DNA of 64,000 nucleotides from Shewanella frigidimarina. GTDB taxonomy: Bacteria > Pseudomonadota > Gammaproteobacteria > Enterobacterales > Shewanellaceae. Below the pieces are notes generated by a model. It ran no database searches. It saw only the letters and a list, made by a program, of their open reading frames with translations, and was not told the origin of the DNA. The translations under genes were made by a program, and so were the position numbers. Shown one piece after another: positions 48,935 through 59,048 of the stretch. The stretch is from the NCBI RefSeq assembly GCF_003797125.1, contig NZ_RKKE01000003.1, positions 1 to 64,000 of the forward strand, in the 5' to 3' direction. Positions within the stretch are counted from its first letter, which is position 1. The number at the start of each line of letters is the position of its first letter.

Positions 48935-50548
48935 ATGATTAAAGATTTTATTTTACCCGACATCGGCGAAGGTGTGGTGGAATGTGAATTAGTTGATTGG
49001 TTAGTTAGCGAAGGTGACATTGTCACTGAAGATCAACCGATTGCTGATGTAATGACAGACAAAGCCTTAGTGCAAATTCCGGCGCCGCATGCTGGAAAAA
49101 TTACCAAGCTTTACTACGCCAAAGGTGAAATCGCCATTGTTCATCAACCATTGTACGCAGTTGAAATGGATGGTGATGACAACGATAGCGTCATTGAAGC
49201 CCCTGTTGCTGCCATGACACCGGTTAACGATTCAGCTAACAGTAATGCTGTTACGGCCACAACCAGCAGTCAGTCAAACATTGAAGAGTTCTTATTGCCT
49301 GATATCGGTGAAGGGATTGTTGAATGTGAATTGGTTGATTGGTTAGTCGAAGAAGGCGATATCGTCGTTGAAGATCAACCCATCGCTGATGTGATGACCG
49401 ATAAAGCGTTAGTGCAAATCCCAGCCATGAAAGCCGGTAAAATTGTAAAACTGCATTATCGTAAAGGTCAGCTTGCTAAAGTGCACTCACCTTTATTCGC
49501 CATTGAAGTGGAAGCTGAAGTTAATGCTCCGTCAGCTCCTGTTGAAGTCGTTGAACAAGCACAAGCAGCTGCGCCACAAGTTAATCTTGAACCTGTTGCA
49601 CAAGGTAAAGCCTTAGCTAGCCCAGCCGTTCGCCGAATGGCGCGAGTACTGGACATTAATATCGCTATGGTTGTGGGCACAGGCAAAAATGGCCGAGTTT
49701 ACAAAGAAGATATTGAACGTCATCAGCAAGGTGGTAATGCCACTAAAGCTGCAACAAGCACAACGCCAGTGTCATCAACGAGTCAAGTGAGTGCTCAAGC
49801 TGTCAGTTCTGTGAATAGCGGTGCAGTGGCGAATGTAACGGCAAGTGACCGAGTTGAACCCATAAAGGGCGTCAAAGCCATTATGGCGAAAATGATGGTT
49901 GAGTCAGTATCGACTATCCCTCATTTTACTTACTGTGAAGAGTTTGACCTTACCGAACTCGTTGCCTTACGTGAAAGCATGAAGCAACGTTATTCAACTG
50001 ACGAAGTGAAGCTCACCATGATGCCATTCTTTATGAAGGCCATGTCATTAGCGATCACTGAATTTCCGATATTGAATAGCCAAGTTAATGCAGATTGCAC
50101 CGAACTCACTTACAAGCCTCGTCATAACATTGGTATGGCTGTTGATTCAAAAGTGGGCTTATTAGTGCCCAATATCAAAGATGTGCAAAGTAAGTCTATT
50201 TTAGATATTGCCGCCGACATAACTCGCTTAACCACCGCCGCACGCAGTGGCCGCGTGTCGCCAGCAGATTTAAAAGACGGAACTATCTCAATCTCCAATA
50301 TTGGTGCATTGGGCGGCACTGTGGCAACACCGATTATTAACAAACCTGAAGTGGCCATTGTTGCGTTAGGCAAGTTACAAATATTGCCGCGCTTTAATGC
50401 TAAAGGCGAAGTTGAAGCACGTAAGATTATGCAAGTAAGCTGGTCTGGCGATCATCGCGTCATTGACGGTGGCACCATTGCACGCTTCTGTAATCTATGG
50501 AAACACTACCTAGAGCAACCGCAAGAAATGCTATTAGCTATGCGTTAA
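48935..50548 (+). CDS. bkdB: Branched-chain 2-oxoacid dehydrogenase E2 (dihydrolipoyl acyltransferase)
   Basis: A 537-aa core subunit with two near-identical lipoyl domains at about 1-78 and 117-195, each with the lipoylated lysine in VMTDKALVQIPA. A peripheral-subunit-binding domain (SPAVRRMARVLDINIAMV, about 230-265) and a catalytic acyltransferase domain follow, with the active site SWSGDHRVIDGGT near the C-terminus. Linkers are rich in Ala, Val, Ser and Thr. The duplicated lipoyl domain is unlike the single one of many Pseudomonas enzymes. No E3 (lpd) gene follows, so the E3 probably comes from the pyruvate dehydrogenase operon. AGGAG lies 7 nt upstream of the ATG. Confidence 0.96.
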   Translation: MIKDFILPDIGEGVVECELVDWLVSEGDIVTEDQPIADVMTDKALVQIPAPHAGKITKLYYAKGEIAIVHQPLYAVEMDGDDNDSVIEAPVAAMTPVNDSANSNAVTATTSSQSNIEEFLLPDIGEGIVECELVDWLVEEGDIVVEDQPIADVMTDKALVQIPAMKAGKIVKLHYRKGQLAKVHSPLFAIEVEAEVNAPSAPVEVVEQAQAAAPQVNLEPVAQGKALASPAVRRMARVLDINIAMVVGTGKNGRVYKEDIERHQQGGNATKAATSTTPVSSTSQVSAQAVSSVNSGAVANVTASDRVEPIKGVKAIMAKMMVESVSTIPHFTYCEEFDLTELVALRESMKQRYSTDEVKLTMMPFFMKAMSLAITEFPILNSQVNADCTELTYKPRHNIGMAVDSKVGLLVPNIKDVQSKSILDIAADITRLTTAARSGRVSPADLKDGTISISNIGALGGTVATPIINKPEVAIVALGKLQILPRFNAKGEVEARKIMQVSWSGDHRVIDGGTIARFCNLWKHYLEQPQEMLLAMR

Positions 50549-50570
50549 CAGTGTTTAATCTATCTTATCC

Positions 50571-50600
50571 AAAAGGACGCTAAAGCGTCCTTTTGTTTTT
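50571..50600 (+). terminator. bkd operon terminator
   Basis: AAAAGGACGC and GCGTCCTTTT form a 10-bp stem with a 4-nt loop and T-rich tail, 22 bp after the bkdB stop. Confidence 0.85.
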
Positions 50601-50650
50601 AGCCTCTTTTTCGTATAATACTCGGATATTGTCACTAGATTGGAATATGT

Positions 50651-51718
50651 ATGAGTCTGTCGGCACCTAAAATTGAAATGATTGAATATCCGTTTCCGCC
50701 AAAACCTGCCGTGTTGTCTGACGTTGATAAAGCACAATATAAAGCACGTATTAAACAGTTATTGATTGATCAAAACGCGGTACTTGTTGCCCATTATTAT
50801 ACTGATCCTGAAATCCAAGCGTTAGCTGAAGAGACGGGCGGTTGCGTGTCTGATTCTCTGGAAATGGCACGCTTTGGTCGCGATCACCCCGCAAAGACAT
50901 TAATTGTTGCTGGGGTTAAGTTTATGGGCGAAACCGCTAAAATATTAAGCCCAGAAAAAACCATTTTAATGCCAACCCTAGAAGCAACCTGCTCATTAGA
51001 TTTAGGTTGTCCAATTGAGCAGTTCAATGAATTTTGCGATGCGCATCCAGATCATACTGTCGTGGTATATGCCAATACCTCAGCAGCAGTAAAAGCCCGC
51101 GCAGATTGGGTTGTCACCTCCAGTATTGCGTTAGAAATTGTTGAGCATCTCGATAGCCAGGATAAAAAAATTATCTGGGCACCCGATCGCCACTTAGGTT
51201 CGTACATCAACACACAAACTGGCGCTGACATGTTGTTATGGCAGGGCGAATGTATTGTGCATGATGAGTTTCAAGCCAAAGCATTGCGCGAGCTAAAAAA
51301 GCAGCATCCTACCGCAGCTATTTTGGTTCACCCTGAATCACCTGCGAGTGTGGTAGAACTTGCTGACGCTGTCGGTTCTACCAGTCAGTTGATTAAAGCC
51401 GCGCAAACCATGCCTAACGATACCTTTATCGTTGCAACAGATCGCGGTATTTTTTATAAAATGCAACAAGCGGCTCCAGGTAAAACCTTGCTCGAAGCCC
51501 CAACTGGCGGCAATGGTGCAACCTGTAAAAGTTGTGCCCATTGCCCGTGGATGGCCATGAACGGTTTGCAAGCTATCGAAGCTTCATTAGTCGATAGCGA
51601 TAAAACTAATCATGAAATATTTGTGGATGAAGAACTGCGTATCAAAGCACTCATCCCACTCACACGCATGCTTGATTTTGCTAAAGAATTGAACATGAAA
51701 GTGAAGGGCAACGCCTAA
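50651..51718 (+). CDS. nadA: Quinolinate synthase NadA
   Basis: A 355-aa iron-sulfur enzyme that condenses iminoaspartate with dihydroxyacetone phosphate to quinolinate in NAD synthesis. The three cluster cysteines are expected in [32 protein letters not shown] and [32 protein letters not shown] and [13 protein letters not shown] are conserved substrate motifs. Length is close to E. coli NadA (347 aa). The gene ends at a strong terminator. A degenerate copy of its last 35 or so codons lies at about 54020-54155, beyond the adjacent chemoreceptor gene. Confidence 0.96.
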   Translation: MSLSAPKIEMIEYPFPPKPAVLSDVDKAQYKARIKQLLIDQNAVLVAHYYTDPEIQALAEETGGCVSDSLEMARFGRDHPAKTLIVAGVKFMGETAKILSPEKTILMPTLEATCSLDLGCPIEQFNEFCDAHPDHTVVVYANTSAAVKARADWVVTSSIALEIVEHLDSQDKKIIWAPDRHLGSYINTQTGADMLLWQGECIVHDEFQAKALRELKKQHPTAAILVHPESPASVVELADAVGSTSQLIKAAQTMPNDTFIVATDRGIFYKMQQAAPGKTLLEAPTGGNGATCKSCAHCPWMAMNGLQAIEASLVDSDKTNHEIFVDEELRIKALIPLTRMLDFAKELNMKVKGNA

Positions 51719-51746
51719 ATCTTGGGTTTAGTGATCATAAAAACAT

Positions 51747-51775
51747 AAAGCCGACATCTCGTCGGCTTTTTATTG
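51747..51775 (+). terminator. nadA terminator
   Basis: AAAGCCGAC and GTCGGCTTT form a 9-bp stem with a 5-nt loop and T-rich tail, 29 bp after the nadA stop. Confidence 0.85.
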
Positions 51776-51845
51776 GGTCTTTTACGCTAATGTACGCTAG
51801 CCATAAATATTAATATAATGCCAAGCGAGCCATTATAGGATAAGC

Positions 51846-51878
51846 AAAAAAACCAAGTGGTGTAGACTTGGTTTTTTG
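51846..51878. terminator. Terminator of second chemoreceptor gene
   Basis: AAAAAACCAAGT (51847-51858) and ACTTGGTTTTTT (51866-51877) form a 12-bp stem with a 7-nt loop and T tracts on both strands, 37 bp after the chemoreceptor stop. Confidence 0.85.
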
Positions 51879-51914
51879 TTAATTAACAAATTGGTTTGTT
51901 GTATTTCGTTTTGT

Positions 51915-53831
51915 TTAAATCTTAAATTGGCCTACTAAGGAATTCAGTTGTTTAGATAAATCAGCCAGATCTTCACTTGCACTTGCTGTTTGCATTGACC
52001 CTTCGGTTGTTTTGGTAACAATATCGTTGATATTGGTAATGTTTTTATTTATTTCATTTGATACTGCACATTGTTCGTTTGCTGCGCTGGCGATTTGAAT
52101 ATTCATTTCTGTAATGGTGTTTACCGCTGCAAAAATGTCATCGAGTGCATGGTCTGCATTTATTGCCTGAGTAACGCATGAGTCTGTAACTTTACCGCTA
52201 TCTTTCATTACTTGAACAGCTTTAGCCGCGCCACTTTGCAATTGTTCAATCATTGCTTGTATATCTTGCGTAGAAGCTTGTGTGCGACTGGCTAAGGTAC
52301 GAACCTCGTCGGCAACAACTGCAAATCCTCGACCTTGCTCTCCTGCTCGGGCTGCTTCGATAGCCGCATTCAGCGCTAATAAATTTGTTTGGTCTGAAAT
52401 ATTTCGAATAACTTCTAGAACACTATCAATGGCTGTCGTTTGATTTTGTAAATCGGACACTGCATGTGTTGCAATATTGATTTCAGAAGCCAATTGATTG
52501 ATTTCCGATGAAACCTTGCTAACTACCTGCTTACCAGCTTGAGTAGCCTCATTTGCTTTTTGAGCCGCATCAGCAGCTTCTGTTGCATTTTGTGCAACAT
52601 CTTGAACTGTCGCGCTCATTTCATTCATTGCTGTAGCAACCTGCTCAGTTTCTTGCTGCTGTTTTACTGCATCAGCTTGAGTTTCGAGTGTGATGCCAGA
52701 TAAACGCTCGGCAGAGTGATTTAGTTGCTGTGTAGCGGACATAACTTGATTAATTGTATTATGTACCTTTGTTGCAAATTGATTGAATGCTTTGGATAAT
52801 GCGGTAATTTCATCATTTCCGCTTACTGATAAACGGAGCGTTAAATCACCATCGCCATCGGCAATGTTGTTCATTGTATGGGTTGTCATATTTATTGGGG
52901 TGGTGATACTTCTGCTAATAACCCAAGCAATAGCGATACCTAATAACAAGGCGATGACACCAACACTAATCATAGTAAAGGTCACATCATTGATAGCATT
53001 TACATTGTGTGTGCGATCCAACGCTATTTCTAGGACACCTATTGGCTGTCCAGAGAAATCTTTTACTTGATGTAAATAAACAGCATAGGAAGTGTCGTGT
53101 AATGTAGATTGGTTGTTAAGTATTACTCCATTGAATGCTTGTGCTAGACGAGTATTATCAGAAAAACTATGAGATTCAGTCGTCGCTCCAAATGCTTCAA
53201 ATTGTCCGTTTTTTTGAGTGTAAAGCGCAATATCGACCTTATAATCATTCTTAAATTGGTCAAAAAATGCCTGGCCAAAAGACATACCAAACTCTACAGA
53301 ACCAATATGTGCATTCTGATAATTGACAGGCATAATTCCACGAATTCCGATGCCTGCAACGCCTTTCTCTAATCCTCTTACTGGTTTTTGGTCTCTATTG
53401 GTAACGATAACGGTTTGTCTAAATGATGATAAATCGTCTCCAAACTTTTCAGGCTTATGTACTCTTAAAAATGAGGTAGCAGGTGGCAAGTGAAACTGGA
53501 ATTGACGAACGGCATAATCTTCTTTCAAGGTTTCAAATAATGGTAGTGTTTTTAATGCTAACGTCTCTCGGTCGCCTTCGGCAAACAACTTTTGTAAGTC
53601 AGAATTACGAGCAACGACAGTTGCCAACGCTTGGGCTAATTTCCCTGTTGACTCAATTTCAGCGGTAGCAGTTTCATAGAGTTTATGTAACTCGCGCTGC
53701 TCAGCACTATCAATATTGGTTGTGAATTCTGATAATACGAAGGGGATAACAGTACCCATGACCAAGATCAATATGACCGTAATACCTAAGATTATACGGT
53801 TGCCGATATTGAGATTAAATGTATTGACCAT
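51915..53831 (-). CDS. Methyl-accepting chemotaxis protein with large periplasmic sensor
   Basis: A 638-aa chemoreceptor. Membrane helices at about 12-31 and 285-306 enclose a periplasmic region of about 250 residues; [23 protein letters not shown] at its start is typical of double-Cache sensors of the dCACHE group. HAMP follows ([20 protein letters not shown]), then the signalling bundle with tip [20 protein letters not shown] and [16 protein letters not shown]. The ligand is unknown. It is transcribed against its neighbours and lies between nadA and a duplicated nadA 3' fragment, which suggests it was inserted there. Confidence 0.93.
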   Translation of the reverse strand: MVNTFNLNIGNRIILGITVILILVMGTVIPFVLSEFTTNIDSAEQRELHKLYETATAEIESTGKLAQALATVVARNSDLQKLFAEGDRETLALKTLPLFETLKEDYAVRQFQFHLPPATSFLRVHKPEKFGDDLSSFRQTVIVTNRDQKPVRGLEKGVAGIGIRGIMPVNYQNAHIGSVEFGMSFGQAFFDQFKNDYKVDIALYTQKNGQFEAFGATTESHSFSDNTRLAQAFNGVILNNQSTLHDTSYAVYLHQVKDFSGQPIGVLEIALDRTHNVNAINDVTFTMISVGVIALLLGIAIAWVISRSITTPINMTTHTMNNIADGDGDLTLRLSVSGNDEITALSKAFNQFATKVHNTINQVMSATQQLNHSAERLSGITLETQADAVKQQQETEQVATAMNEMSATVQDVAQNATEAADAAQKANEATQAGKQVVSKVSSEINQLASEINIATHAVSDLQNQTTAIDSVLEVIRNISDQTNLLALNAAIEAARAGEQGRGFAVVADEVRTLASRTQASTQDIQAMIEQLQSGAAKAVQVMKDSGKVTDSCVTQAINADHALDDIFAAVNTITEMNIQIASAANEQCAVSNEINKNITNINDIVTKTTEGSMQTASASEDLADLSKQLNSLVGQFKI

Positions 53832-54019
53832 GTACTGTTCCTTTTAACGATTTGAAATATAGGCTAGCATTAATTAATATTCTTATAGAACGCAATACTA
53901 TCTATAGATTATAAAAAAAACCGTGTTCAATGGCTCAGATGCCATTTGTGGTTAAAAAACAAGCTGCCTTTGTTAATGATTTATGAATTTCTTCACAGTA
54001 ATTGTATTTCAGTGCGCCA

Positions 54020-54155
54020 AGCAGACATATCGAAAGCAGATGAGACCTTCGCCGGTGAAAAGCTAATTATAAAAGCCCTCATCATTCTCACCTCCATGCC
54101 AAATTATGCCAAAGAATTGAATATGAAAGTGCTACGCTTAAGCTTTTACATATGA
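54020..54155 (+). pseudogene. 3' fragment of nadA
   Basis: The segment reads [23 protein letters not shown], matching the end of NadA ([23 protein letters not shown]) with several substitutions. It lacks the rest of the gene and any iron-sulfur cysteine. Just after it, AAAAGCCGAC and a T-rich stretch (54155-54192) resemble the nadA terminator, so the duplication spanned the 3' end and the terminator. It is non-functional and lies in the same orientation as nadA, with the chemoreceptor gene between them. Confidence 0.75.
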
Positions 54156-54242
54156 TTAAAAGCCGACTTAATGTCGTTTTTTGTTTTTTTTATTAACATT
54201 TAGTTGGAGCGATAAGGGGCAATCACTTTACATCTTGACGCT

Positions 54243-54264
54243 GGCGTGGGCGGAGGCGTGGGCG
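54243..54264. repeat. Short GC-rich tandem repeat
   Basis: GGCGTGGGCG occurs twice, at 54243-54252 and 54255-54264, a 12-bp period in otherwise AT-rich surroundings. Its origin is unknown. Confidence 0.5.
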
Positions 54265-54360
54265 AAGGCCGCATAGATCAAAAGAAAGTTAATAAACAGA
54301 AATCAACACAGCATCGAAACAATAAGAGAAGGGGATGTTGCTTACCTAGCAGTCAAAACA

Positions 54361-54389
54361 AAAAGCCCCGCATAAATGCGAGGCTCTTA
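54361..54389 (-). terminator. gapA terminator
   Basis: AAAAGCCCCGCA and TGCGAGGCTCTT form an imperfect stem around a 4-nt loop. The A run on the plus-strand left side gives a T tract on the minus strand. Confidence 0.7.
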
Positions 54390-54432
54390 AGCTAACTATA
54401 TGTCTATAAAGTATTAAATAAAACTTTATAGA

Positions 54433-55443
54433 TTATTTAGCGTTCATTAACGCAACAGCGTTGTCTAACATGCGGTTACTGAAACCCCATTCGTTATCAT
54501 ACCAAGACATCACTTTCACTAAACGACCATTAACACGAGTTTGTGTTGCGTCGAAATTAGAAGAGAAAGGATTATGGTTAAAGTCGATAGACACCAATGG
54601 CTCTTCATTAATCGCTAATACTTCAGACATTGGAGACTGTAGTGAAGCACGAGTAATGATGGCATTAACTTCTTCAACAGTAGTGTCGCGAGAGGCTAAG
54701 AAAGTTAAGTCAACTAAAGACACGTTAATTGTTGGTACACGTACCGCTAAACCGTCAAATTTGCCTTGAAGCTCAGGAACCACTAAACCTACTGCAGCAG
54801 CTGCACCGGTTTGGGTTGGGATCATAGACATTGCCGCAGCACGAGCACGACGTAAATCTGTGTGATACACATCAGATAAACGTTGATCGTTAGTGTAAGA
54901 GTGGATTGTGGTCATTAAACCAGACTCAATACCAAGCTCATCATTTAACGGCTTAGCAATAGGCGCTAAACAGTTAGTTGTACAAGAAGCATTTGAAACT
55001 ACTGTCATATCAGCAGTTAACACTTCGTTGTTTACACCGTAAACAACAGTGGCATCAACATTCTTACCTGGTGCAGAAATAAGTACTTTCTTTGCGCCAG
55101 CGATAAGGTGCGGTTGCACAGATTCTTTAGAAGTGAAAATACCAGTACATTCGAAAACGATATCAATTTTCAGCTCAGCCCAAGGTAACTTTGATGGGTC
55201 ACGTTCTTGGAAAGTTAAGATCTTGTCGCCATTAACATAGATAGCTTCATCGTCGTGATCAACTTTTGCGTTGAAGCGACCATGTACAGTATCGTACTTA
55301 GTTAAGTGAGCATTAATAGATGCATCACCTAAATCGTTTAATGCAACGATTTCGATTGGATAATTTTTTTCGCTTTCGTACAGTGCACGTAAAACATTTC
55401 TACCGATACGGCCATAGCCGTTAATTGCTACACGGATAGTCAT
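54433..55443 (-). CDS. gapA: Glyceraldehyde-3-phosphate dehydrogenase (standard length)
   Basis: A 336-aa phosphorylating GAPDH. The NAD-binding [17 protein letters not shown] is at the N-terminus, the catalytic cysteine in [12 protein letters not shown] and the histidine region [17 protein letters not shown]. The C-terminal [15 protein letters not shown] is conserved. The residue after the first strand in VALNDLGD resembles erythrose-4-phosphate dehydrogenase-like or class-specific GAPDHs, so a paralogue of a separate glycolytic gapA is possible. It is divergent from the long gapB with DUF2989 between them. Confidence 0.88.
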   Translation of the reverse strand: MTIRVAINGYGRIGRNVLRALYESEKNYPIEIVALNDLGDASINAHLTKYDTVHGRFNAKVDHDDEAIYVNGDKILTFQERDPSKLPWAELKIDIVFECTGIFTSKESVQPHLIAGAKKVLISAPGKNVDATVVYGVNNEVLTADMTVVSNASCTTNCLAPIAKPLNDELGIESGLMTTIHSYTNDQRLSDVYHTDLRRARAAAMSMIPTQTGAAAAVGLVVPELQGKFDGLAVRVPTINVSLVDLTFLASRDTTVEEVNAIITRASLQSPMSEVLAINEEPLVSIDFNHNPFSSNFDATQTRVNGRLVKVMSWYDNEWGFSNRMLDNAVALMNAK

Positions 55444-55673
55444 CTCATATCCCTCAAGTTAAAATAATTAGGTGGCATGTAAATCGCCTGGTTGTAAAAT
55501 TACCAAATTGGCCGTAATAATCAAGTTAAATCACCTAAATATGCTTAATTAAGCCAATAATTTTGTATTTTTTTTACATTAAGCACATTATGAATATAAA
55601 TTAAGCACAGTTTTGTAAGTTGAACACTACCGTGCGTTATATAATATTGGTCTATTAGCGGGCTGATTAATGC

Positions 55674-56504
55674 CTATTTTAGTAACATTTCACTGCGACT
55701 CTGTGCAAATTGCTTACTCATTACCGCTGAGATTAATTCAAGTGCTTGTTTATCGAGTTCAGTCGCTAATGTTTTATTACCATTAATGATAGCCAATAAC
55801 TTTTCTTCATCAGCATGATTGTCACTCATTAACAAATTTGCTCGAGTTAACAGGTATTCTTTTTCAGCATTTTGTTGTTGTCGATATATCGATGCTAACG
55901 CTAAAAACCAATCAGGATCGATTTTGGCGGGTTCAGTTGTGGCTAACAAATGCAAATAAAGTGTTTTAGCGTCGTTAGGTGAAACTCGCACATAATAAGC
56001 AGCAAGCTGGGTAATGATGTCATTGTCAGTGAGGACACCTTGCTTATAGGTGTCTTCTACAATAGCGAACGAGTCTTGATCGTTGAAACGCATCCAGCGA
56101 TAAAAGGCTAAATGTACCTCATTATTAGTGCGAGTAAACTCTTGAAGTTCAGACAGTGTTTGAGTACTTACCGCAAATGCTCGCTCGCGATCACGCGTAC
56201 GGTCGGTATTCAACTTATGTTGAACCCCTGCGGCTAATTCGATGCATTTACTGTAATTTTCTAGATATACCAACTGTTGATAAAGTTGCTTGCCTGTGGG
56301 CGACGAGCTCTGTTTTAACGCGTATCGATGACGGATCAAGTCGCCTTTTTCAAATCGGCACCAACTATCTTTGTGTAAATCGCTACAAAGTTCGGGATTA
56401 TTTTTACAAATGAGGTCGCTATTACGGTCATTATCGCAGCCAAAAAGGCCAAATAATGCCCCAATAACTGTAAATGATGTAATTAATACAAAATTATTGC
56501 TCAA
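55674..56504 (-). CDS. DUF2989 lipoprotein-like protein
   Basis: A 276-aa protein with an N-terminal hydrophobic signal ending in GALFGLFGCDNDRN, a plausible lipobox (cysteine at about residue 23). It should be a lipoprotein facing the periplasm. The rest is predicted helical, with Sel1- or TPR-like spacing but no clear repeat motif. I recall the family as DUF2989 in Shewanella and Vibrio. Its role is unknown. It lies between the divergent GAPDH genes, on the same strand as gapA but separated by 230 bp. Confidence 0.75.
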   Translation of the reverse strand: MSNNFVLITSFTVIGALFGLFGCDNDRNSDLICKNNPELCSDLHKDSWCRFEKGDLIRHRYALKQSSSPTGKQLYQQLVYLENYSKCIELAAGVQHKLNTDRTRDRERAFAVSTQTLSELQEFTRTNNEVHLAFYRWMRFNDQDSFAIVEDTYKQGVLTDNDIITQLAAYYVRVSPNDAKTLYLHLLATTEPAKIDPDWFLALASIYRQQQNAEKEYLLTRANLLMSDNHADEEKLLAIINGNKTLATELDKQALELISAVMSKQFAQSRSEMLLK

Positions 56505-56704
56505 AATGCTCTCCGAGAGGTAAATTGTCTAATAAAATTACACATTTACCGAAAATTTGTTACTAGCGAAATAGCCTGTATTTCATTACAATGTCGGCGA
56601 CCAACAGGGGCCACCCCCATACAATATACTAAATTATTGGTCTTTTCTTTTTGTTACTCAAACCTTTCTGAAAAAACGAGAAAAGTGAGATAAAGGATCC
56701 CTAC

Positions 56705-58141
56705 ATGAGCGCAGATAAACATTTACAGAGCTGGCAAGAACGTTTCGAAATGGCAGAAGCAATGCAACCGTTGCTTGGCAAGTTGTATCGTAACCAAGGC
56801 ATTGAAGTAATGGTATATGGTAAACCATTACTAAATGCATCAACCATCGAAATCATTAAGTCACACCGTTTAGTACGTCGTCATGTCGGTGAAAAATTAC
56901 GTCTTCGTGAAAGTTTCCCATTTGTTGTAGCACTTAGCAAATTAGCGATTAAACATTGCAGAGTGGATATTGGTAAATTAGCGATTAATTACTGGCGTAA
57001 TAACAAGGATGCAAGCGGCATTGAAGCTTATATGACACAGGAATTGTCAGAAGCGGTTAATCACGGTGATGATACCCCGGCTCGCGATGTTGTACTTTAT
57101 GGTTTTGGTCGTATCGGCCGTTTACTCGCTCGTTTATTAATAGAACGTACCGGTAAAAGCAACAAATTGCGTTTGCGTGCCATTGTATTACGCGGTGGTA
57201 AGAAGGGCGATTTAGAGAAACGTGCTAGCTTGTTGCGTCGTGACTCGGTACACGGACCATTTAATGGCTCTGTTGAGGTCGATGAAGAAAACAACGCAAT
57301 CATTGCTAATGGCACTTATATTCAGATTATTTACGCTAACTCTCCTGATCAAGTTGATTACACTCAGTATGATATTAAAGATGCGTTAATTGTCGATAAT
57401 ACTGGTATTTGGAAAGATGAAGAGGGTTTAGGTTTACACCTTAAAAGCCCTGGAGCTTCAAAAGTATTGTTAACGGCACCAGCTAAAGGCGCCATTAAAA
57501 ATATCGTCTACGGTGTTAATGAAAACGATATTCTTGATGAAGACACTATAGTATCGGCGGCAAGCTGCACCACAAACGCCATTACACCAGTGTTAAAAGC
57601 GGTTAACGACAAATACGTTATTGAGAATGGCCACGTAGAAACCATTCACTCGTATACGAATGATCAAAATCTAATCGATAACTATCACAGTGCCGACCGT
57701 CGTGGTCGCAGTGCACCGTTAAACATGGTGATTACTGAAACGGGTGCCGCTAAAGCTGTTGCTAAAGCATTACCTGTTTTAGCGGGTAAGCTAACCGGTA
57801 ACGCTATCCGTGTGCCAACTCCTAACGTATCAATGGCGATTATTAGTGTTAATTTACAACATGAAACTAATCGCGATGAACTGAATGAATACTTAAAAGA
57901 TGTCGCATTACAGTCTGGATTACAAAATCAAATCGATTTTACCGAATCGACCGAAATTGTATCTAGCGACTTAGTTGGTTCACGTTATGCAGGAGTTGTT
58001 GATTCGCAAGCAACGATTGCAGAAGGCAAACGGGCCATTTTATATGTATGGTATGACAACGAATTTGGCTATAGCTGCCAGGTTGTTGGCGTTATGCAAA
58101 AAATGCTTGGTTTAACCACATTATCGTTACCAAAAAGCTGA
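56705..58141 (+). CDS. gapB: Long-form glyceraldehyde-3-phosphate dehydrogenase GapB-like
   Basis: A 478-aa GAPDH with an N-terminal extension of about 125 residues (helical, starting MSADKHLQSWQERFEMAEAM) before the NAD-binding VVLYGFGRIGRLLARLLIER. The catalytic cysteine is in SAASCTTNAITP, and the histidine region [18 protein letters not shown] is intact, as is the C-terminal LYVWYDNEFGYSCQVV. This long form is known from Shewanella and other marine gammaproteobacteria; gluconeogenic use is likely but is inference. AAAGGA lies 7 nt before the ATG. It ends at the hairpin at 58241-58266. Confidence 0.92.
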   Translation: MSADKHLQSWQERFEMAEAMQPLLGKLYRNQGIEVMVYGKPLLNASTIEIIKSHRLVRRHVGEKLRLRESFPFVVALSKLAIKHCRVDIGKLAINYWRNNKDASGIEAYMTQELSEAVNHGDDTPARDVVLYGFGRIGRLLARLLIERTGKSNKLRLRAIVLRGGKKGDLEKRASLLRRDSVHGPFNGSVEVDEENNAIIANGTYIQIIYANSPDQVDYTQYDIKDALIVDNTGIWKDEEGLGLHLKSPGASKVLLTAPAKGAIKNIVYGVNENDILDEDTIVSAASCTTNAITPVLKAVNDKYVIENGHVETIHSYTNDQNLIDNYHSADRRGRSAPLNMVITETGAAKAVAKALPVLAGKLTGNAIRVPTPNVSMAIISVNLQHETNRDELNEYLKDVALQSGLQNQIDFTESTEIVSSDLVGSRYAGVVDSQATIAEGKRAILYVWYDNEFGYSCQVVGVMQKMLGLTTLSLPKS

Positions 58142-58240
58142 TGTGTTATAAAAGCTAATCATACATGGTGGTGAATACTCTAAAGCTGAACAAGCTTAAT
58201 TTCGCTGTTTATTGAGTACTTACCGTCATGTTAATGATAA

Positions 58241-58266
58241 AGCATCTCCTTAGAGGTGCTTTTTTA
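58241..58266 (+). terminator. gapB terminator
   Basis: AGCATCTC and GAGGTGCT (one G-T pair) form an 8-bp stem with a 4-nt loop, followed by six T. Confidence 0.85.
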
Positions 58267-58347
58267 TGCGCGTTGTAATTTATTTAATCATAATGATGAT
58301 TTATGCATCAAACAGTCATTATGTTGCAATAAATGTGTTTTTATTGA

Positions 58348-58375
58348 TTGACTATCGGGGCTAAAACGGTAGAAT
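58348..58375 (+). promoter_or_regulatory. tRNA operon promoter
   Basis: TTGACT (58348-58353), a 16-nt spacer and TAGAAT (58370-58375) form a good sigma70 promoter, with a GC-containing discriminator after it. The transcript would begin near 58382, about 90 nt before the first tRNA. Confidence 0.6.
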
Positions 58376-58470
58376 GCCATTCCGCAGTCAGGGGAAACTT
58401 CTTCTACTGTTAAATTTGAAAGGCGATATCGTTCTGACAAATTTAGTAACGATTATAAAGCGGTACAAAT

Positions 58471-58546
58471 GCGACATTAGCTCAGTTGGTAGAGCGATAC
58501 CTTGCCAAGGTATAGGTCATCGGTTCGAACCCGATATGTCGCTCCA
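58471..58546 (+). tRNA. tRNA-Gly (GCC)
   Basis: Full cloverleaf: acceptor GCGACAT with ATGTCGC, anticodon stem ATACC/GGTAT with loop TTGCCAA (anticodon GCC), T-arm GGTTCGAACC, and encoded CCA. First gene of the three-tRNA operon. Confidence 0.97.
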
Positions 58547-58588
58547 ATTTCTTATCTTATCCGATGGATTAGAATTTGGTTAAAGCAT

Positions 58589-58662
58589 GGCGCGATGGCA
58601 GAATGGCTATGCTACGGATTGCAAATCCGTCGATCTCGGTTCGACTCCGGGTCGCGCCTCCA
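58589..58662 (+). tRNA. tRNA-Cys (GCA)
   Basis: Acceptor GGCGCGA with TCGCGCC, anticodon loop around TTGCAAA (anticodon GCA), T-arm GGTTCGACTCC, and encoded CCA. It lies 42 bp after tRNA-Gly. Confidence 0.96.
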
Positions 58663-58711
58663 CGAAATTGAGTTTGATGGTTACTTCTAGTAACGGTTAA
58701 AACAACACTTT

Positions 58712-58797
58712 GCCCGAGTGGTGGAATCGGTAGACACAAGGGATTTAAAATCCCTCGCTGAATAAGCGTGCCGGTTCAAGTCCGGCCTCGGGTACCA
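58712..58797 (+). tRNA. tRNA-Leu (TAA)
   Basis: Class II tRNA with a long variable arm. Acceptor GCCCGAG with CTCGGGT, anticodon stem GGGAT/ATCCC with loop around TTTAAAA (anticodon TAA), T-arm GGTTCAAGTCC, and encoded CCA. Its 3' half is repeated in degenerate form downstream. Confidence 0.97.
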
Positions 58798-58820
58798 TCA
58801 TTTACATACGTAAGTATGGT

Positions 58821-58856
58821 GTAAAAAAGCCTCAACACTAGTTGGGGCTTTTTTAC
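58821..58856 (+). terminator. tRNA operon terminator
   Basis: GTAAAAAAGCCTCAAC and GTTGGGGCTTTTTTAC form a long stem (with G-T pairs) and a 4-nt loop, with the T tract in the right arm. Confidence 0.88.
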
Positions 58857-59012
58857 ATCTGAAATTTGTGAATTAGATTGAAAGATTAAAATCCCTCGCA
58901 CTCTGGTTGAACATCAGGCGTGCCATTCTTTGCTAATAAGAGTAGTCCGGCCTCGGGTACCATTATTTATAGTAAGAAATTACATACGTAACTCTTTGTA
59001 ATGAAGAATGGT

Positions 59013-59048
59013 GTAAAAAATCCTCAACATTAGTTGGGGCTTTTTTAC
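59013..59048 (+). terminator. Duplicated tRNA operon terminator
   Basis: GTAAAAAATCCTCAAC and GTTGGGGCTTTTTTAC copy the terminator at 58821-58856 with one change, as part of the tandem duplication. Confidence 0.7.

Larger units (their letters stand above)
53832..54432. other. Region between chemoreceptor gene and gapA
   Basis: About 600 bp. It contains the nadA fragment with its terminator-like tail (54020-54190), an imperfect GC-rich tandem repeat (54243-54264), and on the right the gapA terminator (54361-54389). A 10-bp inverted repeat, TCTATAAAGT (54403-54412) and ACTTTATAGA (54423-54432), abuts the gapA stop. Confidence 0.55.

Noticed and set aside
54240..54400. Small basic protein gene after the GC-rich repeat
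   Set aside because: The open frame has no start codon or ribosome binding site and extends over the gapA terminator.
58871..58970. A fourth tRNA gene after tRNA-Leu
   Set aside because: The copy lacks the 5' acceptor strand and the D-arm and cannot fold as a cloverleaf.
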